Shown: positions 28,040-38,266 of the stretch, piece by piece
Position numbering within the stretch: position 1 is the first letter of the stretch
Layout of the letters: each line of letters starts with the position of its first letter
Source of the DNA: an uncultured Aquimarina sp.
GTDB taxonomy: Bacteria; Bacteroidota; Bacteroidia; Flavobacteriales; Flavobacteriaceae
DNA: 64,000 nucleotides
Direction of reading: 5' to 3'
Assembly: GCA_947489195.1 (NCBI GenBank)
Contig: CANLCT010000004.1
Coordinates: 62,001-126,000, forward strand
Notes under the pieces: generated by a model
What the model saw: the letters and a program-made list of their open reading frames with translations, nothing else
Databases searched by the model: none
Told to the model about the DNA's origin: nothing
Made by a program: the position numbers and the translations under genes

Positions 28040-28820
28040 CGCAGTTTTAAATTCAAAAAATAATACATATCGTTTATCCATTCAATTAAGTTTGAATGGA
28101 TTTTCTTTTTTCATTAGCTCAAATACTGGTGAAATTATATCTAAACATCATGAAACAAATGATAATTTACCTTTTACAGAGCAACAATTATTAGAAAAAG
28201 TTTCAAAAGCATTTGATACCAAACCCGAATTACAAGCTTCTTTTAGTAGTATTAATGTAATTTATCACAATGAATTATTCACTTTAGTACCCAAAACTTT
28301 ATTCGATAAAAATGCATTGAAAACTTATATTAATTATACTGTAAAAACTTTAGCAACAGATTATATTACTTATGATGAGCTAAATACTGGTATTATTAAT
28401 ATTTTTATACCATATGTTAATGTAAATAATTATTTATTGGATAAACTAGGCGAATTTAACTTTCGCCATTCAAGTGGAATACTTATAAATCATGTACTTG
28501 ACAAGGAAAAATATAATTTTTCAAAAAAAATTCATGTTTTTTTAACCCCAAGTCAATTTGATATTGTGTGTACAAAGGGTACAGATTTATTATTATTCAA
28601 TTCGTTTACATATACTTCCAACGAAGATGTATTATATTACCTTCTTTTTTGCTTGGAACAACTTAGTTTATCACCTGATCAAATTGAAATTGAATTAATT
28701 AACACTATTCACGAAGATCTTTTTGATTTATTATATACTTATGTAAGAAATATTTCGCAACCCAAAATTGAAAAAAAAACCATAGATGTTTTACATCTAC
28801 TAGCACAAAAAGAAACATGA
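28029..28820 (+). CDS. DUF3822 family protein
   Basis: A 263-residue cytoplasmic protein with features of DUF3822: an N-terminal half with LSIQLSLNGFSFFISSNTGEI and a second half repeating the same kind of strand pattern (KIHVFLTPSQFDIVCTKGTDLLLFNSF). This duplicated layout recalls the actin/FtsA-like ATPase fold, but no nucleotide-binding motif is evident. It overlaps the preceding gene by 11 bases and rsmD by 4 bases, so translation is coupled. The fixed link to rsmD in Flavobacteriaceae suggests a role connected with ribosome or RNA biology, which is inference. Confidence 0.8.
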   Translation: MINSAVLNSKNNTYRLSIQLSLNGFSFFISSNTGEIISKHHETNDNLPFTEQQLLEKVSKAFDTKPELQASFSSINVIYHNELFTLVPKTLFDKNALKTYINYTVKTLATDYITYDELNTGIINIFIPYVNVNNYLLDKLGEFNFRHSSGILINHVLDKEKYNFSKKIHVFLTPSQFDIVCTKGTDLLLFNSFTYTSNEDVLYYLLFCLEQLSLSPDQIEIELINTIHEDLFDLLYTYVRNISQPKIEKKTIDVLHLLAQKET

Positions 28821-29401
28821 GAATTATTTCAGGTAAACATAAAAGCAAACGTATAAGCGCTCCTAAAAAGCTTCCTGTTCGCCCTACAACAGATATGTCT
28901 AAGGAAGCTTTATTTAATATAATAAATAATCTTTATTATTTTTCTCAAGTGAGCGTTCTTGATCTTTTTTCGGGAACAGGAAACATTAGTTACGAATTTG
29001 GATCGCGTGGTACCGAACAAATTACAGCTGTTGATAAGCATTATGCCTGTGCTAAATTTATTGAAAAAACAGCTGATGAACTAGACTTACCTATTTCGGT
29101 TATAAAAAGTGATGTATTTCTTTTTTTAGAAAAAACCAGTCAATCTTTTGATATTATTTTTGCCGACCCTCCATATGATTTTAGTACAGAGCAATTTTCT
29201 AAAATAGCAGATTTAGCTTTTGATAAGTCACTAATAGCACCTAATGGTATACTAATTATTGAGCACTCTAAACAGACTTCATTAGAAAACCACCCTAATT
29301 TTAGTTACGACAAACGCTATGGAGGATCTGTATTTAGTTTTTTTGAAAATGAAGTTGCAGAAAATGATGATGAGGATATCACAGAAATGAAGATTGTTTA
29401 A
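28817..29401 (+). CDS. rsmD: 16S rRNA (guanine966-N2)-methyltransferase RsmD
   Basis: A 194-residue class I methyltransferase. It opens with MRIISGKHKSKRISAP and the VRPTTDMSKEALFNII segment diagnostic for RsmD. The S-adenosylmethionine site is VLDLFSGTGNISYE (motif I), and the catalytic motif IV is ADPPYD (117-120 DPPY). It methylates N2 of G966 in 16S rRNA in assembled 30S particles. Length is normal. It starts inside the stop of the DUF3822 gene (ATGA). Confidence 0.93.
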   Translation: MRIISGKHKSKRISAPKKLPVRPTTDMSKEALFNIINNLYYFSQVSVLDLFSGTGNISYEFGSRGTEQITAVDKHYACAKFIEKTADELDLPISVIKSDVFLFLEKTSQSFDIIFADPPYDFSTEQFSKIADLAFDKSLIAPNGILIIEHSKQTSLENHPNFSYDKRYGGSVFSFFENEVAENDDEDITEMKIV

Positions 29402-29497
29402 ACTAAAATGGTTATTATAAATACGAATTACCTTACTAATCCTTTTTTTTTAATTAAATCAAGCTAACATATGCATCTTTTTTATTAACTTTTATTA

Positions 29498-30541
29498 ATG
29501 AAAAAAGTAGCTATTTTATACCAATTTGATTTACCTCCAATAAAAGATGGTATTCAGAAACCAATGAAACCCGGAGGTTATTCAGATAGTGGAGCAGATA
29601 TTGCTGTAGAACTAAATAAAAATGGAGTATCGATTATTACTCCCGTTGATAAACCAGATCTAAATAATGATTTGGATTGGGTTTTTCCAGATACAAAGCA
29701 AGGAATTCAATCTGCAATTGATAACGGAGCTAACGTTTTATGGCTAAATACTATTCTATATAATGAACACCCAATAGTTCATTTTTTTAATTCATCGATA
29801 AAATTTGTTGGACAACACCCAAATTTAGTTGATACTTACGATGATAAATGGATTACAAATAAACTATTAACAGAAAACAACATATCTATTCCCAATACAC
29901 AGTTCATTTCAAAAAAAGAAGCTACCAACTACAAATTAGCTATTGATTTTCCTGTTGTTGTAAAACCCGTTAGAGGAAGAGGAAGTCAAGGAGTTTCTGT
30001 AGCCAAAAATAAAGAGATTCTAAATTCAAAATTGGCTGAATTATTTTCAACCAATTTATATGGAAATAGTGCTTATATAGAACAATTTTTAAGTGGTCAA
30101 GAGATTACTATAACAGTAATGCCGCCTGGCACTTATAAAATAAATAATTCAAATCAAACATTTTTAACTCCATGGAGTTTACCAGCTGTTAAAAGAATTA
30201 ATCACAAAAATGGAATTGCTCCTTACAATGGAGTTGTTGCCGTTATACAAAATAGCATGGTTTTAAACGAGGATGAACTCAATGCTAAAAATATCATTGA
30301 GGCATGCAGACAATGCGAAAAAGCAGCGATGCTTCTTCAAATAAAGGCTCCTATAAGAATTGATTGTAGAGCTGACAAAAATGGAAATTACTTTTTGTTC
30401 GACTTAAATTTAAAGCCAAATATGACAGGCCCCTCTAGATTACACAGACAAAATCAAGATAGTTTATCTTCATTAGCAGCCAGAGCTATAGGCTGGGATT
30501 ATTTCAATTTATTAAATAATATGCTTGTACAACAATGGTAA
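29498..30541 (+). CDS. ATP-grasp ligase of unknown specificity
   Basis: A 347-residue protein with the ATP-grasp fold of D-alanine-D-alanine ligase-like enzymes. The segments are an N-terminal preATP-grasp Rossmann half, the ATP-binding FPVVVKPVRGRGSQGVSVAK (about 152-171), YIEQFLSGQEITITV, and the metal-binding end IRIDCRADKNGNYFLFDLNLKPNMTG, where Asp and Asn replace the Glu/Asn pair of classic Ddl. The residues ITITVMPPG are typical of the family. It is monocistronic with no biosynthetic neighbour, so the substrates (a carboxylate and an amine or thiol) cannot be deduced. It is unlikely to be the housekeeping Ddl because the sequence is too divergent. Confidence 0.82.
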   Translation: MKKVAILYQFDLPPIKDGIQKPMKPGGYSDSGADIAVELNKNGVSIITPVDKPDLNNDLDWVFPDTKQGIQSAIDNGANVLWLNTILYNEHPIVHFFNSSIKFVGQHPNLVDTYDDKWITNKLLTENNISIPNTQFISKKEATNYKLAIDFPVVVKPVRGRGSQGVSVAKNKEILNSKLAELFSTNLYGNSAYIEQFLSGQEITITVMPPGTYKINNSNQTFLTPWSLPAVKRINHKNGIAPYNGVVAVIQNSMVLNEDELNAKNIIEACRQCEKAAMLLQIKAPIRIDCRADKNGNYFLFDLNLKPNMTGPSRLHRQNQDSLSSLAARAIGWDYFNLLNNMLVQQW

Positions 30542-30765
30542 TTTAACTTTATTTTTGGACATAAATTTATGTATATCTATTTTTAAGCGAGATATTGTAT
30601 AAGCAATTATAAATTAAAATATACTTAAAAAATCGACATTACTTTCTTTTTCTTACTGCTATAAGTATTTAATAGCAGCCTATAAAATAAAGTAAATAAG
30701 TCTGACTAATTTCAGTATAACCTATAATTAGTATTTCATTATTAAAAATTAATTATTTTTTAAAT

Positions 30766-31464
30766 ATGATCAATCCAAAAGAAAAAATTACGATTGATAA
30801 CCATGAACACGTAAAATATAATCAAGATTTTCAATATACTGAACAAGAAATGATTGATCGTAGTAGTTCATTTTATAAATGGTTAAATAAACGACGTTCT
30901 ATACGAATATTTTCAGATAAACCTATTCCTAAATCTGTTATTGAAAATCTAATACTTACTGCTTCCACATCTCCCTCTGGAGCACACAAGCAACCTTGGA
31001 CTTTTTGTGCTGTATCTAATAAAGAATTAAAAGCTAAAATTAGAATTGCCGCTGAGGCTGAAGAAAAAATAAGCTACGAAAGTAGAATGAGCGCACGTTG
31101 GAAAGATGATTTAAAAGCTTTAGGAACTGATAGGCATAAACCTTTTTTAGAAACTACTCCCTGGCTAATTATTGTTTTTAAAAAAACCTATGATTTGAGC
31201 GAAACCAACCAAAAAAAGAATAATTACTATGTAAATGAATCTGTTGGAATTGCCTGTGGTATGCTGATAACTGCAATTCATAATGCTGGGTTAGTAACAT
31301 TAACCCATACCCCTAGCCCAATGAATTTTTTAGCAGATCTACTAAATAGACCTGTTAACGAAAAGGCTTTTATGCTATTTCCTGTTGGTTATGCTGCTGC
31401 AGAAGTTTTTGTACCCAATATTAACAGAAAACCACTTGATGATGTAAGTGTTTTTTATGAGTAA
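30766..31464 (+). CDS. Nitroreductase-family flavoprotein, iodotyrosine deiodinase-like
   Basis: A 232-residue FMN enzyme. The FMN-binding start KRRSIRIFSDKPIP, then TASTSPSGAHKQPWTFCAV, and the C-terminal segment VGIACGMLITAIHNAGLVTLTHTPSPM with FMLFPVGYAA are those of the nitroreductase superfamily. The central EEKISYESRMSARWKDDL lid region resembles the substrate lid of iodotyrosine deiodinases, so a reductive dehalogenase activity on halotyrosines is possible in a marine organism. This is inference. It is monocistronic and convergent with the nitrogen operon. Confidence 0.85.
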   Translation: MINPKEKITIDNHEHVKYNQDFQYTEQEMIDRSSSFYKWLNKRRSIRIFSDKPIPKSVIENLILTASTSPSGAHKQPWTFCAVSNKELKAKIRIAAEAEEKISYESRMSARWKDDLKALGTDRHKPFLETTPWLIIVFKKTYDLSETNQKKNNYYVNESVGIACGMLITAIHNAGLVTLTHTPSPMNFLADLLNRPVNEKAFMLFPVGYAAAEVFVPNINRKPLDDVSVFYE

Positions 31465-31516
31465 ATTAGTAGTATTATAGAAAAATAATATTTATATCAA
31501 TCATACCTAACTTAAA

Positions 31517-33250
31517 TTATTTATTGGTAAGGTAATTTTCCCATGTTTGTAGCTCCGTAATTTCTTTAGCCCCCGAAAGTGCATAACTTTCACACAAAAA
31601 AGAAGTTACGCTTGTTCCATCTTCTAAAGTAATTTTTCCAAAACTTAAAGGCGCTCCTATTTGATTTATAAATTTCCCTAATTTATTACTAGGTACTTTC
31701 CATAGTTGTACTTCTATTTTTGCACCATTTTCAGGGTCTTTAATTAGCCCTGGTCGTATGGGATCTAAATGATCTAGTGCATAAAAACGATATTCTGGCG
31801 TGGTAAAAAGTGTTGATTTATACACCGCATCAATTTCTAAAAGTTGATAATTTAAAGAACCTCCTATTTTATGTGCACCACATACAGCAATGTCTATATA
31901 ATCGGTTGACTGCTTAGGCAAATTCAATAATCCTTTTTCTTGCATTGATTGAGCCATGGATAATAGGTTTTGATCATTAAATGCTGGTGCAAACAAAGTA
32001 ATTCCAAAAGGTAGTTTATTATCGGTAATTGAAACAGGAAGTGCAATTGCCGAACAATCCAATAAGTTCATAAAATTAGTGTAATAGCCTAAATTACTAT
32101 TTAAATCTATTGGATTTTCCTCTATCTCTTCTTTAGTATATATAGTTCCTACTGTTGGCAATATAAATGCATCGTATGATCTAGTATAATTATCAAACTG
32201 TTTTTTAAAAGCCTTTAATTTATATTCGGCATCAAAATAAGAAGTAGCCAAATTTCTCTCTCCTTCAGAAATAATTTTTAGTGTGATTTGGTTTACTTCT
32301 GTCGAATTCTCTTCAATAAAATTTCCCACAGCATGATATCTTTCCGACAACCAAGGCCCTCCATATAAAAGTTTGGCAGCCTCAAACATTGGCTTAAAAT
32401 CAATTTGCTCTACAGTATAATTTTTATTAGAAAGTAATGCTATAAAATGAATGTAAGCTTTTTCATAATCCTCATTTCCAAAAAACTCTAAATTAGCTTT
32501 TATAGGAACAGCAATTTTAGTTACTTTTTTTAGTGGTAATTGTTTATTTTTTCTGCTATATGGGTCTTTTGAATCGTATGCCGTTGATATTGATAAAACC
32601 TTATCAACATCATCCAATTTATTGGCAAAAACAGAAATGCAATCTAACGATTTACAAGCAGGTACTACACCTGTACAAGACACAATCCCTTTGCTAGGTT
32701 TAAATCCAATTATATTTTGAAACGCAGCTGGAACGCGTCCAGATCCTGCAGTATCTGTTCCAAGCGAAAAAGTAACATAGCTCGCAGCTACTGCACTAGC
32801 GGAACCAGAACTAGAACCTCCAGGTATGAATGCCTCATTAAAATAATTTTTTGCCATACCATAAGGAGAACGTGTCCCTACCAAACCTGTAGCAAACTGG
32901 TCCATATTAGTTTTTCCAATACAAATAGCTCCAGCCTTTTCAAGCTGTTGTACTGAAAATGCAGATTCCTTAGAAATATAAGCATAAGCTTTACAACCTG
33001 CAGTAGTTGTAAAACCAGCTACATCAATATTATCTTTTACAGCAAAAGGAATTCCTAGTAACGGGAAATCATCTAAAGATTTACCTTCAATTTGATCAAT
33101 TTTTTTAATCAAACTTTTTTCATCTAATACACTAATGAAAATATGTTCATCTTCTAAACTTTTTAAAATCTGTTTTTGATTAGCTAGTAATTTGTTTTTA
33201 TAAACACTAAAATCATTAAGTAGTAAGTCTTGTATTTCTAGTATAGTCAC
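31517..33250 (-). CDS. atzF: Allophanate hydrolase
   Basis: A 577-residue amidase-signature enzyme that cleaves allophanate to ammonia and carbon dioxide. The Ser-cisSer-Lys triad is visible: Lys72 in GIPFAVKDNIDVAGF, the cis-Ser in PGGSSSGSAS (146-148) and the nucleophile Ser170 in GTDTAGSGRVPAAF. The C-terminal domain from about residue 450 (VCGAHKIGGSLNYQL to ETWENYL) is the Gcn5-like domain specific to allophanate hydrolases. It is the last gene of the eight-gene operon, 22 bases after the carboxylase. Confidence 0.93.
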   Translation of the reverse strand: MTILEIQDLLLNDFSVYKNKLLANQKQILKSLEDEHIFISVLDEKSLIKKIDQIEGKSLDDFPLLGIPFAVKDNIDVAGFTTTAGCKAYAYISKESAFSVQQLEKAGAICIGKTNMDQFATGLVGTRSPYGMAKNYFNEAFIPGGSSSGSASAVAASYVTFSLGTDTAGSGRVPAAFQNIIGFKPSKGIVSCTGVVPACKSLDCISVFANKLDDVDKVLSISTAYDSKDPYSRKNKQLPLKKVTKIAVPIKANLEFFGNEDYEKAYIHFIALLSNKNYTVEQIDFKPMFEAAKLLYGGPWLSERYHAVGNFIEENSTEVNQITLKIISEGERNLATSYFDAEYKLKAFKKQFDNYTRSYDAFILPTVGTIYTKEEIEENPIDLNSNLGYYTNFMNLLDCSAIALPVSITDNKLPFGITLFAPAFNDQNLLSMAQSMQEKGLLNLPKQSTDYIDIAVCGAHKIGGSLNYQLLEIDAVYKSTLFTTPEYRFYALDHLDPIRPGLIKDPENGAKIEVQLWKVPSNKLGKFINQIGAPLSFGKITLEDGTSVTSFLCESYALSGAKEITELQTWENYLTNK

Positions 33251-33272
33251 TTTAGATATCTAATTAGTATTG

Positions 33273-36200
33273 TTAAACTTTTACAGAGATCATTATATCC
33301 CCTGCTGCTATTTCATTTCCTATTTTAATAAATATATCGTCTACAATACCTTGTTTATCACTACATATGGTAGATTCCATTTTCATACTTTCTAGTACTA
33401 CAAGAGGCTGCCCCTCGCTAACCTCATCACCTTTATTAACCTCAATTTTCCATACTACTGCGGAAATTGGAGACGCTATCCCTTCTGATCCCTCTGCTAT
33501 TTGAATAGTAAAACGCTCTTCTGAAACTCGATCTTCTTGATTAAAATTAAGCTTCCCTGTCCTTATCCATTCCTCTTTTTCGTTATTAAATGCTGCTTTC
33601 TGTTTCTTTTTAAAAGCATCAATAGACTGCTCATTTTCTGCTAAAAAGTTCTTGTATTCCTTTAAACTAAAAGTACTTTCTTCTATTTTTAAAGGATACC
33701 TTCCTTGAGGAAAATCACGTCTTATTTTTAATAATTCTTCAGCAGATACTGGATAAAATTTTATTTGATCAAAAAAGCGCAGCAAGAAAGGTTCTTTTTC
33801 TGTAAAATATTTTCCTTCAGGATAGGTATTCCACATTTGCAAGGTTCTTCCAAATAATTGATAGCCTCCTGGTCCTTCCATTCCGTAAATACATAAATAT
33901 GCTCCACCAATACCAACAGCATTATCGGGTGTCCACGTTCGTGCAGGATTATATTTAGTAGTAACTAAACGATGCCTAGGGTCTATTGGTGTGGCTATTG
34001 GAGCTCCTAGATATACGTCTCCTAATCCCATAACCAAATAGGAAGCTTCAAAGATTAAGTTTTGCACCTTTTCTATAGATTCAAAGCCATTAATCCTACG
34101 AATAAATTCAATATTATCTGGAGACCATGGCGCATCTGTTCTAACCGTAGTGTGGTATTTTTCCATGGCTAATTTTGCCTGTGGATCATTCCAGCTCAAA
34201 GGAAGGTAAATCACTCTAGAAGGAACCGTAATATCTTCTATACTTTCTAATTCCGAGAGTATATCATAAACTTTAACGAGTAATTTATTTCTATTTATTA
34301 CTAATGGCTCAAAATGAATTTGTAATGACCTAACACCAGGTGTTATATCTATAATTCCTTCATTGTTTTCAACTTCTAGAGCTTGGAATAATTTATGAAT
34401 AACTAAACGTAATTCTAAATCCAATTCTAATTTACCTAGCTCAATTAAAATATTGTTATATCCAGACTGACGTATGCATACCTCATGTTGTTTAAAATGA
34501 TATTGGGCTAGTATTGGAGTTACCTTTTTTAAAGAAGAAGCTGCGTATTCAGGAACTTTATCCTCTAAATTTTCAAGAAACGACTCTTCTGCCTTTTCTT
34601 TTTCAACAGCTTGCTCATAAGTAACCAAATTAAATTTGATTTTTGATGTAGTCGAAAGCTGCCCCATTTTCCATAAATCAGCTTTGATTATTGTAAAAGG
34701 ACATACAAATCCACCTAAACTAGGCCCATCTGGCCCTAAAAGTATAGGGGTATCTCCTGTAAAATCTATAGCTCCTATGGCATAGGCATTATCATGAATA
34801 TTTGATGGATGCAAACCAGCATCACCTCCATCGGTTCTTGTCCATTTAGGCGAAGGTCCTAATAAACGAACACCTGTACGTGATGAATTAAAATGTACTC
34901 CCCATGTTGCTTCTAAAAACTCTTCGATATACGCTTCTTCAAAAAAATCAGGCGCGCCATGTGGTCCGTACAAAACATCAATGGTTACAGCTGTAGAAAT
35001 TTCAGGTACATTAATTGTTTTCAACTTAGGCGTATATTTTATATCGTTTAAATGTAGTACATCACCAATACGTAATGTACGTCCGGCATGCCCTCCCATT
35101 ACACCTAATGTAAATGTTGATTTACTTCCCAGGTAATCGGAAATATTTATACCTCCTCCTAGTAAAAGATATGCTCTTTGTCCAGCATCTTGGATTTTTC
35201 CAAACTCTAAAACTTCGCCCTTTTGAGCGGTATAAATCCTGTAATTTTCAAGAGTATTATTGTTCAATTTAGAATCAATTGTAGCACCAGTAATAACAAA
35301 ATCTGTTGTTTTACGAAACTGAATTTTTGGACCTTGTAGTGTAATTTCTATACCAGCTGTATCCTTAGGATTTCCTAAAAGTGTATTACCTAATCGAAAA
35401 GCTCTGTTGTCCATTGGTCCCGAAGGAGGAATACCTACCATCCAATAGCCCGTTCTACCAGGAAAGTCTTGAATAGTCGTAAATGTTCCTGGCAAAAGTA
35501 TATCAATTGCATGACTGGTATACGTATAATTTTTTAAAAATTGTGTAGAAAGGTTTGCATCTGCAAAGTCTTCATTTTTAGCTATACTCAGTAATAATTC
35601 AAGGTTTGTTTCTACACCTTCAATTTTAGTACTTGACAGTACTTCAATGGATTTTTGAACACATCCTTCTCGGTTATTAGCAGTAACAATTATTTTAGCT
35701 AACAACGGATCAAAAAAAGGAGAGACTTCAATCCCTTCCCTTATCCAAGTATCTATTCTTGTATTATTAGGAAAATCTAATTTTGTTATTACACCTGTAA
35801 CAGGCATATAATTTTTATATGGATCTTCCGAATACAATCTAAATTGCATTGATGCTCCTGTAGAAATTGCTTTATCAGGGAATTTAAACGTTCCTTCTTG
35901 AAGCTGTATCATAGCTTCAACAATATCCATTTTAAACACCTCTTCTGTTACCGTATGTTCTACTTGTAGGCGCGTGTTAACTTCTAAAAAATAAAAAGAT
36001 TGATCAGCTTCGTCATATAAAAATTCAATTGTACCAGCACTACGATACTGGATGTGTCTCATTAAATTTTTTGCGCCAGTATATAAACTTTGCCTTATAT
36101 CTTCAGGAATATTAGGAGCTGGTGTTTCTTCTACTATTTTTTGCGAACGTCTTTGTATGGAACAATCTCTATCTCCTAAAACTAAACCGCTTCCTTTTCC

Positions 36201-36845
36201 GTCACCAAAAATCTGAACCTCAACATGTCTAGCTTTTTCTAAAAATTTTTCAAGAAAAACACCTGCATTAGAAAAGTTTTTTTCGGCTAAATTAATTGTA
36301 GTTTCATATGCTGCTTTTAATTTAGCTTTAGTATGACATATTTGCATACCAATACCGCCACCGCCACCTGTACTTTTAATAATAACTGGATAGCCTATTT
36401 GATCAGCTGCCTTTTCTGCTTCTTCATAAGAATGAAGTAACTCTGTACCACTTAAAATAGGTAATTTACTATGAATTGCGACTTCCCTTGCCTTATGCTT
36501 TAGTCCAAATGTTTCAATTTGTTTTGGGGTTGGTCCCAAAAACACAATACCATTATCTTCTAACAACTTTGCGAAAGAAGCATTTTCACTTAGTAAACCA
36601 TAGCCCGGATGAACTGCATTTATATAATTTTCTTTTATAATATCAAGAATCAATATTGTGTTTAAATAAGTTTCTGCAACACTTCCTGAACCAATATAAA
36701 ATGCTTCATCAGCTTCTAACATATGAGTAGCATTAATGTCGGCTTCATTATATATAGCCACAGCTACTTTACCCATTTTTTTTAGGGTCTTAATTATCCT
36801 AACAGCAATTTCACCTCGGTTAGCAATTAATACTTTTTCAATCAT
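33273..36845 (-). CDS. Biotin-dependent guanidine/urea carboxylase
   Basis: A 1190-residue single-chain carboxylase. Residues 1-450 are biotin carboxylase (MIEKVLIANRGEIAVRII, ATP loop KSTGGGGGIGMQ, EVNTRLQVEHTVTEE). Residues about 460-780 and 790-1060 are the KipA/AHS2 and KipI/AHS1-like carboxyltransferase halves (GRTGYWMVGIPPSGPMDNRAF; PSRVIYLPLSWNDPQ and GGYQLFGRTLQMWN). The biotin carrier domain ends the protein, with the biotinyl Lys1155 in ESMKMEST. Proteins of this layout are annotated urea carboxylase, but those encoded next to DUF1989 pairs prefer guanidine, giving carboxyguanidine. The neighbours here therefore favour guanidine. The product is passed on to the DUF1989 proteins and allophanate hydrolase. 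Confidence 0.92.
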   Translation of the reverse strand: MIEKVLIANRGEIAVRIIKTLKKMGKVAVAIYNEADINATHMLEADEAFYIGSGSVAETYLNTILILDIIKENYINAVHPGYGLLSENASFAKLLEDNGIVFLGPTPKQIETFGLKHKAREVAIHSKLPILSGTELLHSYEEAEKAADQIGYPVIIKSTGGGGGIGMQICHTKAKLKAAYETTINLAEKNFSNAGVFLEKFLEKARHVEVQIFGDGKGSGLVLGDRDCSIQRRSQKIVEETPAPNIPEDIRQSLYTGAKNLMRHIQYRSAGTIEFLYDEADQSFYFLEVNTRLQVEHTVTEEVFKMDIVEAMIQLQEGTFKFPDKAISTGASMQFRLYSEDPYKNYMPVTGVITKLDFPNNTRIDTWIREGIEVSPFFDPLLAKIIVTANNREGCVQKSIEVLSSTKIEGVETNLELLLSIAKNEDFADANLSTQFLKNYTYTSHAIDILLPGTFTTIQDFPGRTGYWMVGIPPSGPMDNRAFRLGNTLLGNPKDTAGIEITLQGPKIQFRKTTDFVITGATIDSKLNNNTLENYRIYTAQKGEVLEFGKIQDAGQRAYLLLGGGINISDYLGSKSTFTLGVMGGHAGRTLRIGDVLHLNDIKYTPKLKTINVPEISTAVTIDVLYGPHGAPDFFEEAYIEEFLEATWGVHFNSSRTGVRLLGPSPKWTRTDGGDAGLHPSNIHDNAYAIGAIDFTGDTPILLGPDGPSLGGFVCPFTIIKADLWKMGQLSTTSKIKFNLVTYEQAVEKEKAEESFLENLEDKVPEYAASSLKKVTPILAQYHFKQHEVCIRQSGYNNILIELGKLELDLELRLVIHKLFQALEVENNEGIIDITPGVRSLQIHFEPLVINRNKLLVKVYDILSELESIEDITVPSRVIYLPLSWNDPQAKLAMEKYHTTVRTDAPWSPDNIEFIRRINGFESIEKVQNLIFEASYLVMGLGDVYLGAPIATPIDPRHRLVTTKYNPARTWTPDNAVGIGGAYLCIYGMEGPGGYQLFGRTLQMWNTYPEGKYFTEKEPFLLRFFDQIKFYPVSAEELLKIRRDFPQGRYPLKIEESTFSLKEYKNFLAENEQSIDAFKKKQKAAFNNEKEEWIRTGKLNFNQEDRVSEERFTIQIAEGSEGIASPISAVVWKIEVNKGDEVSEGQPLVVLESMKMESTICSDKQGIVDDIFIKIGNEIAAGDIMISVKV

Positions 36846-36858
36846 TATTTTATATATA

Positions 36859-37482
36859 TCAGTCCCAAATTAATACCTCTATTGGAGTTGGATTATAAGC
36901 ATTACAAGGGTTATTTAGCTGTGGACAGTTACTTATAATACATAATACATCCATATGAGCTTTAAGCTCTACATATTTACCTGCTGCCGAAACCCCATCT
37001 GAAAAAGTTGATTTTCCATCTGGTGATATAGGTACATTCATAAAAAAATTGATGTTACTATTTAAATCTTTTTTACCCAATTCAATATTATACTCGCGAA
37101 GTGCAGCCATAAAAGAATCCCTACAATTATGCATATGTATTTTTTCTAAATCATAACGTACAGAATTACTTTCGGCTGAACAAGCCCCTCCTAGTGTATC
37201 ATGCCTGCCACAAGTATCATCAGTTATAGAAAGTAATACATTTCCCCTATTGGAAATAATTTCACTACCTTTTGTTAAGTAGACATTTTTTTGATGGTTT
37301 ATAGTGTCTTGAGCACTATAACGTTCCTGAAGATTATTTAAAGCATAGAACATGGTATCGGCTGCTTGATTGCCATTGCAATCAATAATTCTAAAATGCT
37401 GCCCCTTTTTAATCTCATGAGACCAATAATCTCCAGCTAAAACCTTTTTTTTATATATAGCATTTTTAATATCTAAACTCAT
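36859..37482 (-). CDS. DUF1989 protein, carboxyguanidine deiminase subunit (short form)
   Basis: A 207-residue member of the family once named urea carboxylase-associated proteins. A probable metal-binding set is in [14 protein letters not shown] (Cys91, His94, Cys101), with [12 protein letters not shown] and the C-terminal [17 protein letters not shown]. Work on other bacteria showed that the two DUF1989 paralogues form carboxyguanidine deiminase (CgdAB), turning carboxyguanidine into allophanate and ammonia. It follows its paralogue by 1 base and precedes the carboxylase by 13 bases. Which of the pair is CgdA and which CgdB I cannot say. Confidence 0.9.
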   Translation of the reverse strand: MSLDIKNAIYKKKVLAGDYWSHEIKKGQHFRIIDCNGNQAADTMFYALNNLQERYSAQDTINHQKNVYLTKGSEIISNRGNVLLSITDDTCGRHDTLGGACSAESNSVRYDLEKIHMHNCRDSFMAALREYNIELGKKDLNSNINFFMNVPISPDGKSTFSDGVSAAGKYVELKAHMDVLCIISNCPQLNNPCNAYNPTPIEVLIWD

Positions 37483-37483
37483 T

Positions 37484-38215
37484 TTAATACAGACTTTTAG
37501 TGTAATTAATGGTGTTTATAAAGCCTCTTTTATTTTCATCACGCAAATGATAGGCTGGATTTTCTGTTGGAGAAATACCTGCTTTCCATACGGATATTTT
37601 TAAAGGCTTAGGTTGGTATTCACTACTTGAATCTAATGGATGTGGACAAGTATTTAGCACTATTAATGTATCCATTTCTGCTTGCAGATCAACATAAGAT
37701 CCAGCCTTGGATACCGCTCCATATTTTATATCACCATTTTGGTCTACATCTATACGAGTAAAAAAATTTACTAGAGAATGCATGTCCTTTAATGACATTC
37801 CATATTTTGAAACTTCGGTTAGTAAAGATGTAAAACTATCTCGGTAGTATGCATTTCTATACTCTTGGTAATTCTTTTCACCATATTTTTCTTTATTAGT
37901 TTCCAAAGTGCTACACCCTGTCATGGTATCATGCCAGCCACAAGTATCATCGATAATAGAAACTAAAATACGCCCCATATCTGAATAAAGCGCATGACCT
38001 TTGGTAAGGTATGATGTAAATTGTGCTTTTAATGTATCAGCCATATTATAGCGTTCGCCATAATTTTTTTGATTAAACAATAATGTAGAAACATTTACAC
38101 CTCCTTCTATATCTGTTAAACGGAGCGTGGTTCCTTTTTTTAGAATGTAACTAAAATTCCATCCTCCTGGTATTGTTTTTTCTAACAAAACCGATTCGTT
38201 ACTAAATTGCTTCAT
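37484..38215 (-). CDS. DUF1989 protein, carboxyguanidine deiminase subunit (long form)
   Basis: A 243-residue paralogue of the preceding entry. The same motifs occur: [13 protein letters not shown] (Cys92, His95, Cys101), [13 protein letters not shown] and [18 protein letters not shown]. It has a longer C-terminal tail ([19 protein letters not shown]), which suits a distinct role within a heteromeric enzyme. Both paralogues keep the full motif set, so neither is visibly dead. It lies 51 bases after the ABC ATPase gene, the largest internal gap of the operon. Confidence 0.9.
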   Translation of the reverse strand: MKQFSNESVLLEKTIPGGWNFSYILKKGTTLRLTDIEGGVNVSTLLFNQKNYGERYNMADTLKAQFTSYLTKGHALYSDMGRILVSIIDDTCGWHDTMTGCSTLETNKEKYGEKNYQEYRNAYYRDSFTSLLTEVSKYGMSLKDMHSLVNFFTRIDVDQNGDIKYGAVSKAGSYVDLQAEMDTLIVLNTCPHPLDSSSEYQPKPLKISVWKAGISPTENPAYHLRDENKRGFINTINYTKSLY

Positions 38216-38266
38216 CGTCAGTTTTTATATATTCAAATAGTTTCCTAATTGTTAAATAACTTTGTT

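Noticed and set aside
33273-36845. Plain urea carboxylase for a urea amidolyase pathway
   Set aside because: The adjacent pair of DUF1989 genes is the marker of the guanidine pathway; urea use would not need them.
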